Assembly: GCF_963667045.1 (NCBI RefSeq)
Contig: NZ_OY762934.1
Location: forward strand, 2,535,501 to 2,599,500
DNA: 64,000 nucleotides
Direction of reading: 5' to 3'
Origin: an uncultured Cohaesibacter sp.
GTDB lineage: Bacteria; Pseudomonadota; Alphaproteobacteria; Rhizobiales; Cohaesibacteraceae
This document shows positions 1 through 8,481 of the stretch, in pieces. Below the pieces are notes generated by a model. It worked only from the letters and a program-made list of their open reading frames with translations. It did not search any database and was not told where the DNA came from. Each line of letters starts with the position of its first letter. The stretch's first letter is position 1. The translations under genes and the position numbers were made by a program.

Positions 1-34
1 TCAAATCACCCATTCCATACAACGTTTTTATTGT

Positions 35-44
35 TTTGTACAAA
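35..44. promoter_or_regulatory. Palindromic TTTGTACAAA site upstream of the binding-protein gene
   Basis: A perfect 10-bp palindrome lies about 85 bases before the start of the substrate-binding protein, next to a TTGACT hexamer at 51-56 that could be a -35 element. It is a possible regulator site. No matching second copy is seen, so support is weak. Confidence 0.25.
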
Positions 45-129
45 TTTCCATTGACTATATTGGAGATTTTATTAGAGTTTCTGCAAAAACTACCCTAACA
101 AACCAGTCTCCTATCCGAGAGTAAAATCT

Positions 130-1944
130 ATGAAATCATCTATTTTGAAGTCCGCTTGCGTGGCATTTGCACTGACAGCGGGAAGTTCCGCTCTTCACGC
201 AGAAACCCTTCGCTTCGCCGCGCAAGGGGATGTCGTGAGCATGGATCCTTACGTCGTTGAAGAGGTGTTCACGTCGGGCTTTCTGGGCAATGTCTATGAA
301 GGCCTCATCCGCCGGGCACCGGATCTCTCGATCCAACCGGCTTTGGCAGAGAGCTGGGAGCTGATCTCCCCCACCCAGTGGCGCTTCCATCTGCGCAAGG
401 GCGTGAAGTTCCATGACGGGTCTCCCTTCACCGCCGACGATGTGGTCTTTTCCGCCGAGCGCGTGCGCGCCGGTGCGTCCGATTTCAAAAACCGCCTTTC
501 AGCCGACACAAAGGTCGTAGCGGTTGATGATCACACCGTAGATTTCATCACCACCAAGCCGAACCCCATTCTGCACTATACATGGGCCAACTGGTACATC
601 ATGTCCCGCTCATGGGCCGAAGCCCATGGCATTGGCGCGCCGGAAAAAGGTGGTCAGGACGAGAGCTTTGCCACGCTGCATGAAAATGGCACCGGTCCAT
701 TTGTCCTCACCAAACGCGAGCCGGGTGTCAAAACAGAGCTCAAGGCCAATGCCGACTGGTGGGGCAAGGGATCTATCCCGACCAATGTGACCGAGGTTGT
801 CTATACCCCGGTGCCCAACGCAGCCACCCGTGTAGCGGCGCTGCTGTCCAACCAGCTTGACGTGGTCTTCCCGATACCGGTGCAGGATATCAAGCGCATT
901 GAAGCCACGCCGGGCGCCCATATCGAGGCCGGCCCCGAAGTCCGCACCATGTATCTGACCATGAACCAGTGGAAGGATACGCTGCCGGGCTATGATGTTG
1001 AAGGCAAGAACCCGTTCAAGGATCGCCGCGTGCGCGAGGCTGCCTATCGGGCCATCAATATCGACATCATCAAGAACAAGATCATGCGGGGCCGCGCCAC
1101 TCCATCTGCCCTGATGGTTGCGCCGGGCGTGAATGGCTATTCCCCAGATTTCAAACGCTATCCTTATGATCCTGCGAAGTCGAAGGAACTGCTGGCCGAA
1201 GCCGGATATCCGGACGGGTTCAGCTTCACCTTCCAGTGTTCCAACAACATGTATGTGAATGACGAGGCCATCTGCCTTGCCGTTTCCAACATGCTGGCAA
1301 AAGTGGGCATCGATGCGAAAGCCAACGTGCAGGCCAAGGCGCAGTATCTCAAGGCCATCCTTGCACCGAACATGGATTTTGGCATGGCGATGCTCGGCAC
1401 CACTCCGGCGAGCCTCGATAGCCATATCGCGCTCTACTCGCTGCATATGTGCCCGCGTGTCGCTCCTGATGCGCCACTGTGGAAAATGGATGGCGACAAG
1501 AAGATCGTCGCCGGGAAATCCAACTTTGCTGGCTATTGCAACCCCGAGGTTGACGAGCTGGCAAACGAGATCCTTTCGACAACCGATCAGGAAAAACGCA
1601 ATGCACTGATCAAGAAGGCCTGGACGATCACCACAGATGATGTGGCCTATATCCCGTTGCATCAATCATGGGGTGCCTGGGGTGTGCGTGACAATGTTGC
1701 GCTGAAAGTGCGTTCGGACAATATCTTTGACTGGCGCTACGGAGCCACCGCCGAAAGTGGACATCTTTTCTTCTGCCATCCATATCTCCCCTGGGAATCC
1801 CTGGATGCCATAGCGATTGACTTTCAAAGGATAATCCCGCTTGAGCTCTTCTTCGAGTCAGATTATTTTCGCTTTGGCAGGAGAAAATCTATTGACCATC
1901 GACAACGACAGGCTTCCATCGCTCAATGCGTTGCGTGCTTTTGA
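130..1944 (+). CDS. ABC transporter substrate-binding protein, family 5 (peptide/opine type), with abnormal C-terminus
   Basis: Periplasmic solute-binding protein of the SBP_bac_5 family, which delivers peptides, opines or similar solutes to an ABC importer. A Sec signal peptide is visible at residues 1-24, cut after a typical SALHA motif. The body then follows the family: the GDVVSMDPY opening, the WRFHLRKGVKFHDGSPFTADDVVFS block, and an FDWRYGA segment near residue 540 where homologues normally stop. Here the frame stays open for about 60 more residues without family character and runs into the LysR gene that starts at 1892. No permease or ATPase genes follow. I infer that the original 3' end and the downstream transport genes were lost by deletion, leaving an orphan binding protein with a read-through tail. 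The start has a modest GAGAG ribosome site eight bases upstream. Confidence 0.85.
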   Translation: MKSSILKSACVAFALTAGSSALHAETLRFAAQGDVVSMDPYVVEEVFTSGFLGNVYEGLIRRAPDLSIQPALAESWELISPTQWRFHLRKGVKFHDGSPFTADDVVFSAERVRAGASDFKNRLSADTKVVAVDDHTVDFITTKPNPILHYTWANWYIMSRSWAEAHGIGAPEKGGQDESFATLHENGTGPFVLTKREPGVKTELKANADWWGKGSIPTNVTEVVYTPVPNAATRVAALLSNQLDVVFPIPVQDIKRIEATPGAHIEAGPEVRTMYLTMNQWKDTLPGYDVEGKNPFKDRRVREAAYRAINIDIIKNKIMRGRATPSALMVAPGVNGYSPDFKRYPYDPAKSKELLAEAGYPDGFSFTFQCSNNMYVNDEAICLAVSNMLAKVGIDAKANVQAKAQYLKAILAPNMDFGMAMLGTTPASLDSHIALYSLHMCPRVAPDAPLWKMDGDKKIVAGKSNFAGYCNPEVDELANEILSTTDQEKRNALIKKAWTITTDDVAYIPLHQSWGAWGVRDNVALKVRSDNIFDWRYGATAESGHLFFCHPYLPWESLDAIAIDFQRIIPLELFFESDYFRFGRRKSIDHRQRQASIAQCVACF

Positions 1945-2803
1945 AGTGACAGGCCGTCATCTGAACTTCCGCAAGGCATCGGAGGAAATGGGGGTAACGG
2001 CAGGTGCCGTTTCACAACAGGTGCGAAAGCTTGAAAGTGAGATCGGGGCCGCGCTGTTCTACCGGGAACCCGACGGGCTGGCCTTTACAGAACAGGGCAG
2101 GCTTTATCACGCAAAGATCGTCGCCATCTTCGAGCAGTTGCGCCAGGCAACCGGGCTTTTGGTTCCTTCGCCCGACCATGTCACGATCAGCGTGACACCC
2201 ACCGTCGCATCCAAATGGCTCATCCCGCAGCTGCCAGACTTTACAGCCATGCACCCCGAGATTGATGTTCGCATCATGGCGACCGAACGTGTTCTGAGTT
2301 TTCGCAATGAGCCGATTGATCTGGCCATAAGGCAAACAGCCTCTCATCTTGGCAGCGGTTTGAAGACGGAAGTCTTGTTCAGGCAGGAACTGGTTGCCGT
2401 TTGTTCACCCCAGTTGCTGTCGGGATTTCAGCTGCCGCTCTCAGATGAGCAAATCGCACAGCTCCCGCTTCTGCATGACTTGCTGGATCTGTGGGGCGCG
2501 TTTCTGACGCCAAGGGAAAAGGACGCTCCGCAGGTTCTGAAGGGTGTGCGGCTGGGAGCCACAGGGCTCTGCCTTGATGCCGCATTGGCGCATCAGGGTG
2601 TCGCTCTGGCCAGCCGCTTTCTTGTTGAACGTGATCTTGAAGACCACCGCCTCGTGCAGGTTACGCCACGCTCGCTTTTGGGACCGGAAACATTTTACCT
2701 GTTGTGGCGCAAGGAAACGCCAACCTCGATTTCAGCCGATATATTCCGCAAATGGCTCCTTGCTCACCGCAGCAAATTGGACTCGCATCCGGAAGACTGT
2801 TAG
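1892..2803 (+). CDS. LysR-family transcriptional regulator (GcvA-like)
   Basis: DNA-binding regulator with an N-terminal winged HTH (PSLNALRAFEVTGRHLNF, then the recognition helix around GAVSQQVRKLE) and a C-terminal periplasmic-binding-like effector domain. The wording of the HTH is that of the GcvA/AmpR-like group. The TTG at 1892 is chosen because AGGAG at 1879-1883 lies eight bases before it. An in-frame TTG at 1841 would add 17 residues without a ribosome site. The 5' end overlaps the tail of the upstream binding-protein frame. Its target is unknown; it may once have controlled the deleted transporter operon. Confidence 0.85.
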   Translation: MTIDNDRLPSLNALRAFEVTGRHLNFRKASEEMGVTAGAVSQQVRKLESEIGAALFYREPDGLAFTEQGRLYHAKIVAIFEQLRQATGLLVPSPDHVTISVTPTVASKWLIPQLPDFTAMHPEIDVRIMATERVLSFRNEPIDLAIRQTASHLGSGLKTEVLFRQELVAVCSPQLLSGFQLPLSDEQIAQLPLLHDLLDLWGAFLTPREKDAPQVLKGVRLGATGLCLDAALAHQGVALASRFLVERDLEDHRLVQVTPRSLLGPETFYLLWRKETPTSISADIFRKWLLAHRSKLDSHPEDC

Positions 2804-3108
2804 GAACGAAAACCGGGCGCAAGGCAGGGTCAGCTGGAAACTGTGTCAAGCGTTTGCGCTTCGGAAGAATGAGACAACCAATTGCCGCAATCACAACGCC
2901 TGACGACTGAGTGAACGCATATCGGCTCCCCCTTTTCGTTGGGTTTTGGGGCCTTTCGTCCAACGAAAGGGGAGCTCGGAAATCGTGGCTCTTATCGATC
3001 ATTCATCGATGAGCATCTGCTGCAAGTCCGCATCACTATTGCCGCCGCTTGAACGAAACGCGACATGTGAGATAAGAGGGCCTTTGGTGTTTCGTGCCAC
3101 AGCTCGCT
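2804..3108. other. Intergenic region between convergent genes
   Basis: About 300 bases separate the 3' ends of the LysR gene and the quinone reductase. Apart from the inverted repeat at 2925-2975, no gene or other element is apparent. Confidence 0.5.
2925..2975. terminator. Imperfect inverted repeat between convergent genes, probable bidirectional terminator
   Basis: GCTCCCCCTTTTCGTTGG at 2925-2942 pairs with CCAACGAAAGGGGAGC at 2960-2975, apart from two bulged bases, leaving a 17-base loop. It lies between the 3' ends of the LysR gene and the quinone reductase. No clean T-run follows, so the terminator reading rests on position and stem strength. Confidence 0.5.
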
Positions 3109-4077
3109 CTAGATCACCAAGAGGGGAATGCCAGTTGTGCGGCCGCTTTCTAAGGCTGATTGTGCTGCAGCTGCATCAGACAGAGGAAATTGGATTTCCT
3201 TAGGCCTCTCAGAACTGGCTATCAAAGCGTTGACCACCTCAATTGCCACCGTGTTGTAACGCGCCGGGTCTGAGAGATAGGCCATCACGCTGGGGGAATG
3301 GAATGCCAGACTTCGCAAAGGATTCAAATCTCTTGCTGTCAGAGATGTAAGGGCACCACCGGCTTGACCGATACTTGCGAAGGTTCCAAATTTTGCCGTG
3401 GCCTCCAACGATGCCCTAAACGTTGGTTCGCCGATGCCATCGATCGTGAAGTCCACACCTTCACCCTCTGTCCAATCGAGCGCGGCTTTGGCAATGTCTG
3501 CGTCCCTACCAATGATGACGCTGTCTGCCCCATAGGCATAAGCAACTTCCGCCTTTTCATCTGTGCTTGCTGTTGCCAGAATCCTTGCACCCAACCGTTT
3601 GGCCCAAGGCACCACGATACTGGCCAGGCCGCCTGCACCTGCATGGATCAGGATCGTGGTTTCTGGGGACACTGCGTGGACTTTATAGAGCAACATATGT
3701 GCGGTGAAGGCCCGCAGAAGACTGCCTGCTGCGTATGTATCAGAAACCTCTGACGGAAGCTTTATGGCGCGCCAGGCAGGCAAGACTCTGGCCTCAGAGT
3801 ATCCGCCCACAGCGCCAGCATAGCCAACACGATCCCCAACTGCGACATGGGTGACATCAGCTCCGATCGCTTCCACCACACCGGCCCCCTCGACACCGAG
3901 AACGGCTGGCATAGGAAGCGGATAGATGCCTTTTCGCTGATAGATATCAATGAAATTCACTCCAGCGCTTGTTTGCCGCAGACGGATTTCATTGTGCCCT
4001 GGCATTCCGGGATCACGTGTAACAAGCGACAGATTCTGCACCGAGCCGGGGCGGGACAATTCGACAATCTGGGTCAT
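3109..4077 (-). CDS. NADPH:quinone oxidoreductase, zinc-independent MDR family
   Basis: Medium-chain dehydrogenase/reductase of the quinone oxidoreductase (Qor/zeta-crystallin) group, 322 residues, the usual family length. Visible landmarks are the QTSAGVNFIDIYQRKGIYP substrate-domain motif, GVEGAGVVEAIG, and a nucleotide-binding HAGAGGLASIVVPWAK segment in place of the commoner AAAGGVG. There are no structural zinc cysteines, as expected for this group. It is expected to reduce quinones with NADPH in the cytoplasm. It is divergent from a LysR gene, with 118 bases between the starts holding a perfect 10-bp inverted repeat, so it is very probably the regulated target of that LysR. Confidence 0.9.
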   Translation of the reverse strand: MTQIVELSRPGSVQNLSLVTRDPGMPGHNEIRLRQTSAGVNFIDIYQRKGIYPLPMPAVLGVEGAGVVEAIGADVTHVAVGDRVGYAGAVGGYSEARVLPAWRAIKLPSEVSDTYAAGSLLRAFTAHMLLYKVHAVSPETTILIHAGAGGLASIVVPWAKRLGARILATASTDEKAEVAYAYGADSVIIGRDADIAKAALDWTEGEGVDFTIDGIGEPTFRASLEATAKFGTFASIGQAGGALTSLTARDLNPLRSLAFHSPSVMAYLSDPARYNTVAIEVVNALIASSERPKEIQFPLSDAAAAQSALESGRTTGIPLLVI

Positions 4078-4142
4078 GGTTCACCTCGTTTGATCAATAC
4101 GTGGTACAAGATCCTCAATATTGTCGTCTTTTGGAATGCGCT

Positions 4143-4169
4143 AATAATGCATATAATTGATGCATTATT
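4143..4169. promoter_or_regulatory. Palindromic operator in the qor/LysR divergent promoter
   Basis: AATAATGCAT (4143-4152) and ATGCATTATT (4160-4169) form a perfect 10-bp inverted repeat with a seven-base spacer. The site sits in the AT-rich gap between divergently transcribed quinone reductase and LysR genes. Size and placement fit a LysR recognition site controlling both promoters. Confidence 0.65.
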
Positions 4170-4195
4170 GAATCGCAAATAGTGAACTTGGTGTG

Positions 4196-5035
4196 ATGGA
4201 CTGGGAAAACATCCGATATTTCAGGGCCTTGGTCGAAACCGGAAGCGTTTCCGCAACGGCGCGCGATCTGGGCGTCGAACGGACAACGGTGACCCGGCGC
4301 ATTCAAGCGCTCGAGCGAGAGACAGGGCTCTATCTATTTGACCGTCGCGGACGGCGATTGGTACTAACAGCAGCAGGACAAGATTATGCCGATGTGACCA
4401 GGCCCATGTCTGCGGCAGCGCAGGAAGCGGCCCGTTGCGCAGCAGGGATGCGACCGGGGATGCGTGGTCGTGTCAAAATCTCGGCCCCACCCGCCCTTGC
4501 CAGAGCTCGCTTGATCGGCCCACTCTTGGCATTAGGACGTAAACATCCCGAACTGGAGATCCAGCTCACTGGTGAAATTGGTTTTGCCTCGCTCCAACGC
4601 GGCGAAGCCGATATCGCCGTGCGGTTGTCCCGACCAGAGGAAGGGGATCTCGCGATTTCCAAGCTGAGCTCAATTGCGTTTCACCTCTACGGACATCGAG
4701 ACTACGTTGCGAACACGCCCGAAGAGGAGTGGCGCTATATCGGTCAAAGTGACGAGACTGCTGCCATGCCTCAACAAGTGGCTCTCAAACAGATCGCTGG
4801 CGGGAAATTCGCCTGCTACGTGGACGACCTTGACCTCCAGTTGGCCGCCGTCGTCGCAAAAGGAGGCATAGCGGCACTGCCCGATTTCCTCGTTGAGCGC
4901 CGGGATGATCTTGTGCAATTGGGGGTGAAGAAACCGCTTGTCGAGCGCGATATTTGGTCTGTGACCCATAACGCGCAACGTCATCAAGAAAGGATCAAGG
5001 AAACGATCAATATTATCAGGCAGGCTCTTCGCTGA
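4196..5035 (+). CDS. LysR-family transcriptional regulator
   Basis: A 279-residue LysR protein. The HTH occupies residues 1-60 (MDWENIRYFRALVETGSVSA, recognition helix near ERTTVTRRIQALE), followed by a short effector domain. The ATG at 4196 fits the family N-terminus; a GTG one codon upstream is in frame but less likely. It is divergent from the quinone reductase and shares the palindromic intergenic site, so it probably senses a quinone or electrophile and regulates that gene. An IS element begins 26 bases after its stop codon. Confidence 0.88.
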   Translation: MDWENIRYFRALVETGSVSATARDLGVERTTVTRRIQALERETGLYLFDRRGRRLVLTAAGQDYADVTRPMSAAAQEAARCAAGMRPGMRGRVKISAPPALARARLIGPLLALGRKHPELEIQLTGEIGFASLQRGEADIAVRLSRPEEGDLAISKLSSIAFHLYGHRDYVANTPEEEWRYIGQSDETAAMPQQVALKQIAGGKFACYVDDLDLQLAAVVAKGGIAALPDFLVERRDDLVQLGVKKPLVERDIWSVTHNAQRHQERIKETINIIRQALR

Positions 5036-5060
5036 ACCGTCAGGCATGATAGGCAATCGC

Positions 5061-5080
5061 GGCTGATTCCGTTGAAAAAG
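5061..5080. repeat. IS1182-like terminal inverted repeat, left
   Basis: GGCTGATTCCGTTGAAAAAG pairs with the reverse complement of 6592-6611 with a single mismatch at the fourth base. Confidence 0.88.
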
Positions 5081-5132
5081 GCGTATGTTTTGAGGAAGAA
5101 TTTGGCGCGTTAAAGAGGATGTAGGTGGCGTT

Positions 5133-6552
5133 TTACGTCGGGATCGGGATCAGTTTTGCCATCTTGCGCAGGTTCTGGGCTGTTGCTGCGATGTGGAATT
5201 CGTCTCTGGCTCCATTTGGTCCTCTGAGGCGTAACCGATCCAGTTTCATGATGCGCTTGAGATGGGCAAACAGCATCTCCACCTTCTTTCGCTGACACAT
5301 CGAGATGACATAATCATCCGTCTGGGCGATATCTCTTGCCATATCGCGGGCATCCTCGAAGACGGAGCGCATGATCTTGCGAACGGGTTCTTTGGGAACA
5401 ACAACCCGTTTCAAGGCGGAGGCCTCGCAGTCATGCTTGCTGGCGCGATATCTGCGCATACTATCACCATCAATGGCATCTCGCTCTTTCTTGAACGGAC
5501 GGCGATATTGATGCAGGGATTTGCCGCCGGGACAGTAGTAAACGTCCCCATCGGGATCATAGATGAAGTCGGAACGTGAGAAAGTGCCGTCGCGTCTCCC
5601 TGATTTGTCCCTTCTCGGCGGCGCTTCGCTTGCCTGCCAGGCAATGGAACACGGGAATGTGTGGCTCGATCCCATATTCATAGACAAGCCATCCCAGCAT
5701 CTCCGCACTGCCATAGCCAGTGTCCCCGACAAGTCGCGCAGGATAGAGGCCGGTCTGGGCCATCACGCGTTCGATCATGTCACGGGCAGCTTTATTCTCA
5801 GCCTGACGAATGGGGGCTGTCGGTTCCACATCTACGATGATCCCGTTGTCGAGATCGACCAGAGAGTTGGTTGAATAGATGAAGTGTGCTTTGCCTCGGT
5901 CGGCCGCAGACCACCGCGCAGCCGGATCCACGGGTGAGATGTATTTGGGAGGAACCGGCGTGGCAGAACCGAAGGCTGCATCATCCAGTGTTTCTAGATA
6001 TTCCTTTGTCGCTCGGCTTGCGTGGTCTTCTGGTGACCAGTCCTTCGGTTCAATGCCATCCTCACGGTTTGCATCTGCCTTGATCAGCGAAGCATCAACC
6101 CCGAAGGCTTCACCGCCAACAAGCCCCTCGGCAATCGTGCGGCTGAGAACATCCTCGAACAGCATCCTGAACAGATCGCTCTGGCGGAACCGACCATGCC
6201 TGTTCTTGGAGAAGGTTGAATGATCAGGGACAGGATCGGTCAGATCCAGGCGGCAAAACCACCGATAGGCAAGATTGAGATGAACTTCATCACAGAGGCG
6301 ACGCTCGGACCGGATCCCCATGATATAGCCAACCAGCAGCATCCGGATCGTCAGTTCGGGATCGATAGAGGGACGACCGATGGAACTGTAGAATGGCGCC
6401 AGATGACGTCGGATGCCTGCCAGATCGATGAAGTGATCAATGGACCGCAATAGATGATCCTGCGGTACGTGGTCTTCAAGATTGAACGCGCAAAACAGCG
6501 AAGCCTGCACTCCGCTCTGATTGCCCATCATGCCCCGATCCTCCATTCCCAA
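5133..6552 (-). pseudogene. IS1182-family DDE transposase, interrupted by a 37-nt insertion
   Basis: The 5' frame (6552 down) shows the IS1182/IS5-like N-terminal domain (SIGRPSIDPELTIRMLLVGY, SERRLCDEVHLNLAYRWFC) and the first part of the DDE domain (FGVDASLIKADANRE, LVGDTGYGSAEM). After IEPHIPVF the frame is lost. The expected continuation DKSGRRDGTFSRSDFIYDPD is found in the +1-shifted frame, which runs to 5133 with the C-terminal segment QRKKVEMLFAHLKRIMKLDRL. Restoring the family reading would require removing 37 bases at 5610-5646. These include the 15-base palindrome at 5630-5644. The extra bases explain the shift (3 x 12 + 1). Programmed frameshifting seems unlikely, because the intervening sequence is foreign to the family. 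Confidence 0.85.
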
Positions 6553-6591
6553 ATGAATTGAATCAGGACTTCAACACCAAAGCAACGCCTA

Positions 6592-6611
6592 CTTTTTCAA
6601 CGGAATCGGCC
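6592..6611. repeat. IS1182-like terminal inverted repeat, right
   Basis: CTTTTTCAACGGAATCGGCC, the inverted partner of 5061-5080, marks the outer end of the element on the transposase start side. Confidence 0.88.
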
Positions 6612-6696
6612 CCAAGTTGGCATTCATCGCTGGGCAACCGCTGCTGGACAGATTCCCCATTGCAGCCATTTCTCCAAACAGCAGTATTTTCGGATC

Positions 6697-6822
6697 TCAT
6701 GGACTGCCCCAGGTTTGCTCGGTCACGCCAATTTGCCGGATCGCGTCAAGACGAGGCATTCCTTGTCCCGCCAAGATCTCAAGTCGTCTGTTCGCCATAT
6801 CGAATGCTCTCAGGGAACATCA
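6697..6822 (-). pseudogene. Fragment resembling the HTH of an IS3-family OrfA
   Basis: The minus strand encodes a run of about 40 codons containing LEILAGQGMPRLDAIRQIGV followed by TEQT. This resembles the helix-turn-helix of IS3-family OrfA proteins, where the usual next residues are YYRWRK. Here the frame ends four residues later, and a stop also precedes it. It is probably a relic cut short by the neighbouring IS1182 element. The rest of 6612-7033 shows nothing else recognisable. Confidence 0.5.
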
Positions 6823-7033
6823 TAAGTTCGGTCAGGCTTCGAGACGTTCATCCCAGGCGCATTTCTGAGGGAAACTTTAGCCGAAAAAACAGAACGTTAG
6901 AAAACCGACGAATTGGCTGAAAGTGACACAGCTACATGCATTGGGAATAAAGCGAACCTTTTTTTGCAAAGGAGGCACCAACAGATAAGACAGATTGTGG
7001 GTATGTTTTTCAGCCCCAAAACAGGAGGCGAAT

Positions 7034-7612
7034 TTGCTGGAGCCGGACACAAAATCGCAATTGCTATTGCAAAGCACGCAACCAATTCAGAAACAGGTGA
7101 ATACGGAATGCTACCCGGCAACCTCACGTGTTTTACATTGGGTAGTTGCTGTCCTGGTACTTGTAACTTGGCCGCTCGGTTTTGTCATTCATCTGATCAA
7201 GAATGAAGCTGCCATGACTTTCTACATGTTGCACGAGGGCTTTGGATTCCTGGTGTTGTGGGTGATGCTCCTGCGCGTTGGAAACAAGCTATTGGTTCGC
7301 AGTCCGATAGCGGAAGGGCACCGGCTCGAACAAATCGCTGCACACTCGGTGCATGGTTTGCTTTATGTGCTTCTGATCGTGATGCCCGTCAGCGGCTTTC
7401 TGGCAACCAATGCCCATGGTTTTCCTCTGCACTGGTTCGGCCTTGTCGAGATCTGGAGCCCTATCGGCAAGGCCCCCGATATCGCGGGTTTTCTATCCGG
7501 CATCCACTTCTGGAGCGCCTGGCTGCTGCTTGGCCTTTTCGCCCTCCATATGAGCGCCGTGCTGATGCATCACGTGATCAAGCGGGATCATACGCTCTAC
7601 AAGATACTCTGA
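7034..7612 (+). CDS. Cytochrome b561-type membrane protein
   Basis: A di-heme-b membrane electron carrier of the bacterial cytochrome b561 (CybB) family, about 192 residues, with four hydrophobic spans. Histidines suited to heme ligation occur in SRVLHWVVA, MLHEGFGF, AHSVHGLLY and FALHMSAVLMHH. The TTG at 7034 is selected because AGGAGG at 7023-7028 lies five bases upstream; no in-frame ATG precedes the first membrane span. It probably shuttles electrons from ubiquinol to a periplasmic acceptor. It is followed 17 bases later by the RibD-like reductase with an SD site between them, so the two are likely co-transcribed. Confidence 0.85.
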   Translation: MLEPDTKSQLLLQSTQPIQKQVNTECYPATSRVLHWVVAVLVLVTWPLGFVIHLIKNEAAMTFYMLHEGFGFLVLWVMLLRVGNKLLVRSPIAEGHRLEQIAAHSVHGLLYVLLIVMPVSGFLATNAHGFPLHWFGLVEIWSPIGKAPDIAGFLSGIHFWSAWLLLGLFALHMSAVLMHHVIKRDHTLYKIL

Positions 7613-7629
7613 TAGAGGAGTTTGCAGCT

Positions 7630-8481
7630 TTGGCTATTCAATCCATCGAGATGACGAGCAAGGCATGGGACTGTGTGCTGGCTTTGTTGCAGGGACGATC
7701 GCAAGGAGCGTTCGCTTCGGATGCGATTTTCGAGCTTTACGGCACTCTCGCCCAAAAGACCGGCCCCCTGGTGCTTGCGCAAGTGGGGCAGTCTCTGGAT
7801 GGACGGGTTGCAACGCCCACTGGCGATGCCCGCGATATTTCCGGCCCGGATGGTCTTGCGCATTTGCATCGTTGCAGGGCTCTGGTCGATGCCGTCATCA
7901 TTGGCGAAAATACCGTCACGACCGACAATCCACGCCTCTCTGTGCGCCTTGTCAAGGGGCATGATCCTGTGCGCGTCGTCATAGACTGTCATGCAAGGCT
8001 GACCGGCGAGGAAGGCATTTTCCATGACGGGGGAGCTCCGGTCATCCTGTTCCAGAGCATGGCCGCCAGGTCAAGAATGCTGCCAAACACGGAGATCATC
8101 CCCCTGGTGCCAGAGTCCGGTACGGGTCTGAAGCCTCAAGATATGTTGAAAGAGCTGGCTGCGAGAGGGCTGTCTCGCATTCTGGTGGAAGGCGGAGCCA
8201 AAACCATCGCACGTTTTGTCAATGCTGGGCTTGTTGATCACCTTCACATCGCGGTTTCACCGATCATCATCGGATCTGGCCCGACTGGTATAAGCCTCCC
8301 TCCCATAGAAAAGCTGTCCTCGGCTCATAGACCCGAAACGAAGGTTTTCAGTCTGGGGAGCGACATCGTGTTCGATTGCCGGTTTTCGCCTCAAAGTCTT
8401 TCAGATCGGCAAAGCGATGAGGTCTGTATGCCCTACCCTGCAAAGGCTTCCGGCCTTTTCAATGGCAGCAAGACGATATGA
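7630..8481 (+). CDS. RibD C-terminal-type reductase (dihydrofolate-reductase fold)
   Basis: NAD(P)H-dependent pyrimidine reductase of the RibD_C family without the deaminase domain that bacterial RibD normally carries. Characteristic blocks are AQVGQSLDGRVAT, DAVIIGENTVTTDNPRL, and the nucleotide-binding ILVEGGAKTIARF followed by DHLHIAVSPIIIGSG. Translation probably begins at TTG 7630, nine bases after AGAGGAG; ATG 7651 is the alternative. The family body ends near residue 250 (FDCRF). The last ~33 residues overlap the 3' end of the convergent methyltransferase by 81 bases and look non-conserved. Stand-alone reductases of this kind act directly on the GTP cyclohydrolase II product in archaea and fungi. 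A RibA homologue in the same cluster makes such a substrate plausible. Confidence 0.85.
   Translation: MAIQSIEMTSKAWDCVLALLQGRSQGAFASDAIFELYGTLAQKTGPLVLAQVGQSLDGRVATPTGDARDISGPDGLAHLHRCRALVDAVIIGENTVTTDNPRLSVRLVKGHDPVRVVIDCHARLTGEEGIFHDGGAPVILFQSMAARSRMLPNTEIIPLVPESGTGLKPQDMLKELAARGLSRILVEGGAKTIARFVNAGLVDHLHIAVSPIIIGSGPTGISLPPIEKLSSAHRPETKVFSLGSDIVFDCRFSPQSLSDRQSDEVCMPYPAKASGLFNGSKTI

Larger units (their letters stand above)
5061..6611 (-). mobile_element. IS1182-family insertion sequence with frameshifted transposase
   Basis: An element of about 1.55 kb bounded by 20-bp terminal inverted repeats that match at 19 of 20 positions. It contains one transposase gene on the minus strand, now broken into two frames. 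The flanking bases at 5057-5060 and 6612-6615 do not match, so no short target duplication is visible. The right flank carries remains of another IS, so this is a small IS nest. The element probably cannot move by itself unless the frameshift is bypassed. Confidence 0.88.

Noticed and set aside
610-1665. 351-codon open frame on the minus strand
   Set aside because: Antisense shadow of the substrate-binding protein, which has a signal peptide and full family motifs; the shadow shows none.
5133-5732. The downstream transposase frame as an independent gene or programmed-frameshift product
   Set aside because: It joins the upstream frame exactly once a 37-base foreign segment is removed, which points to insertional damage.
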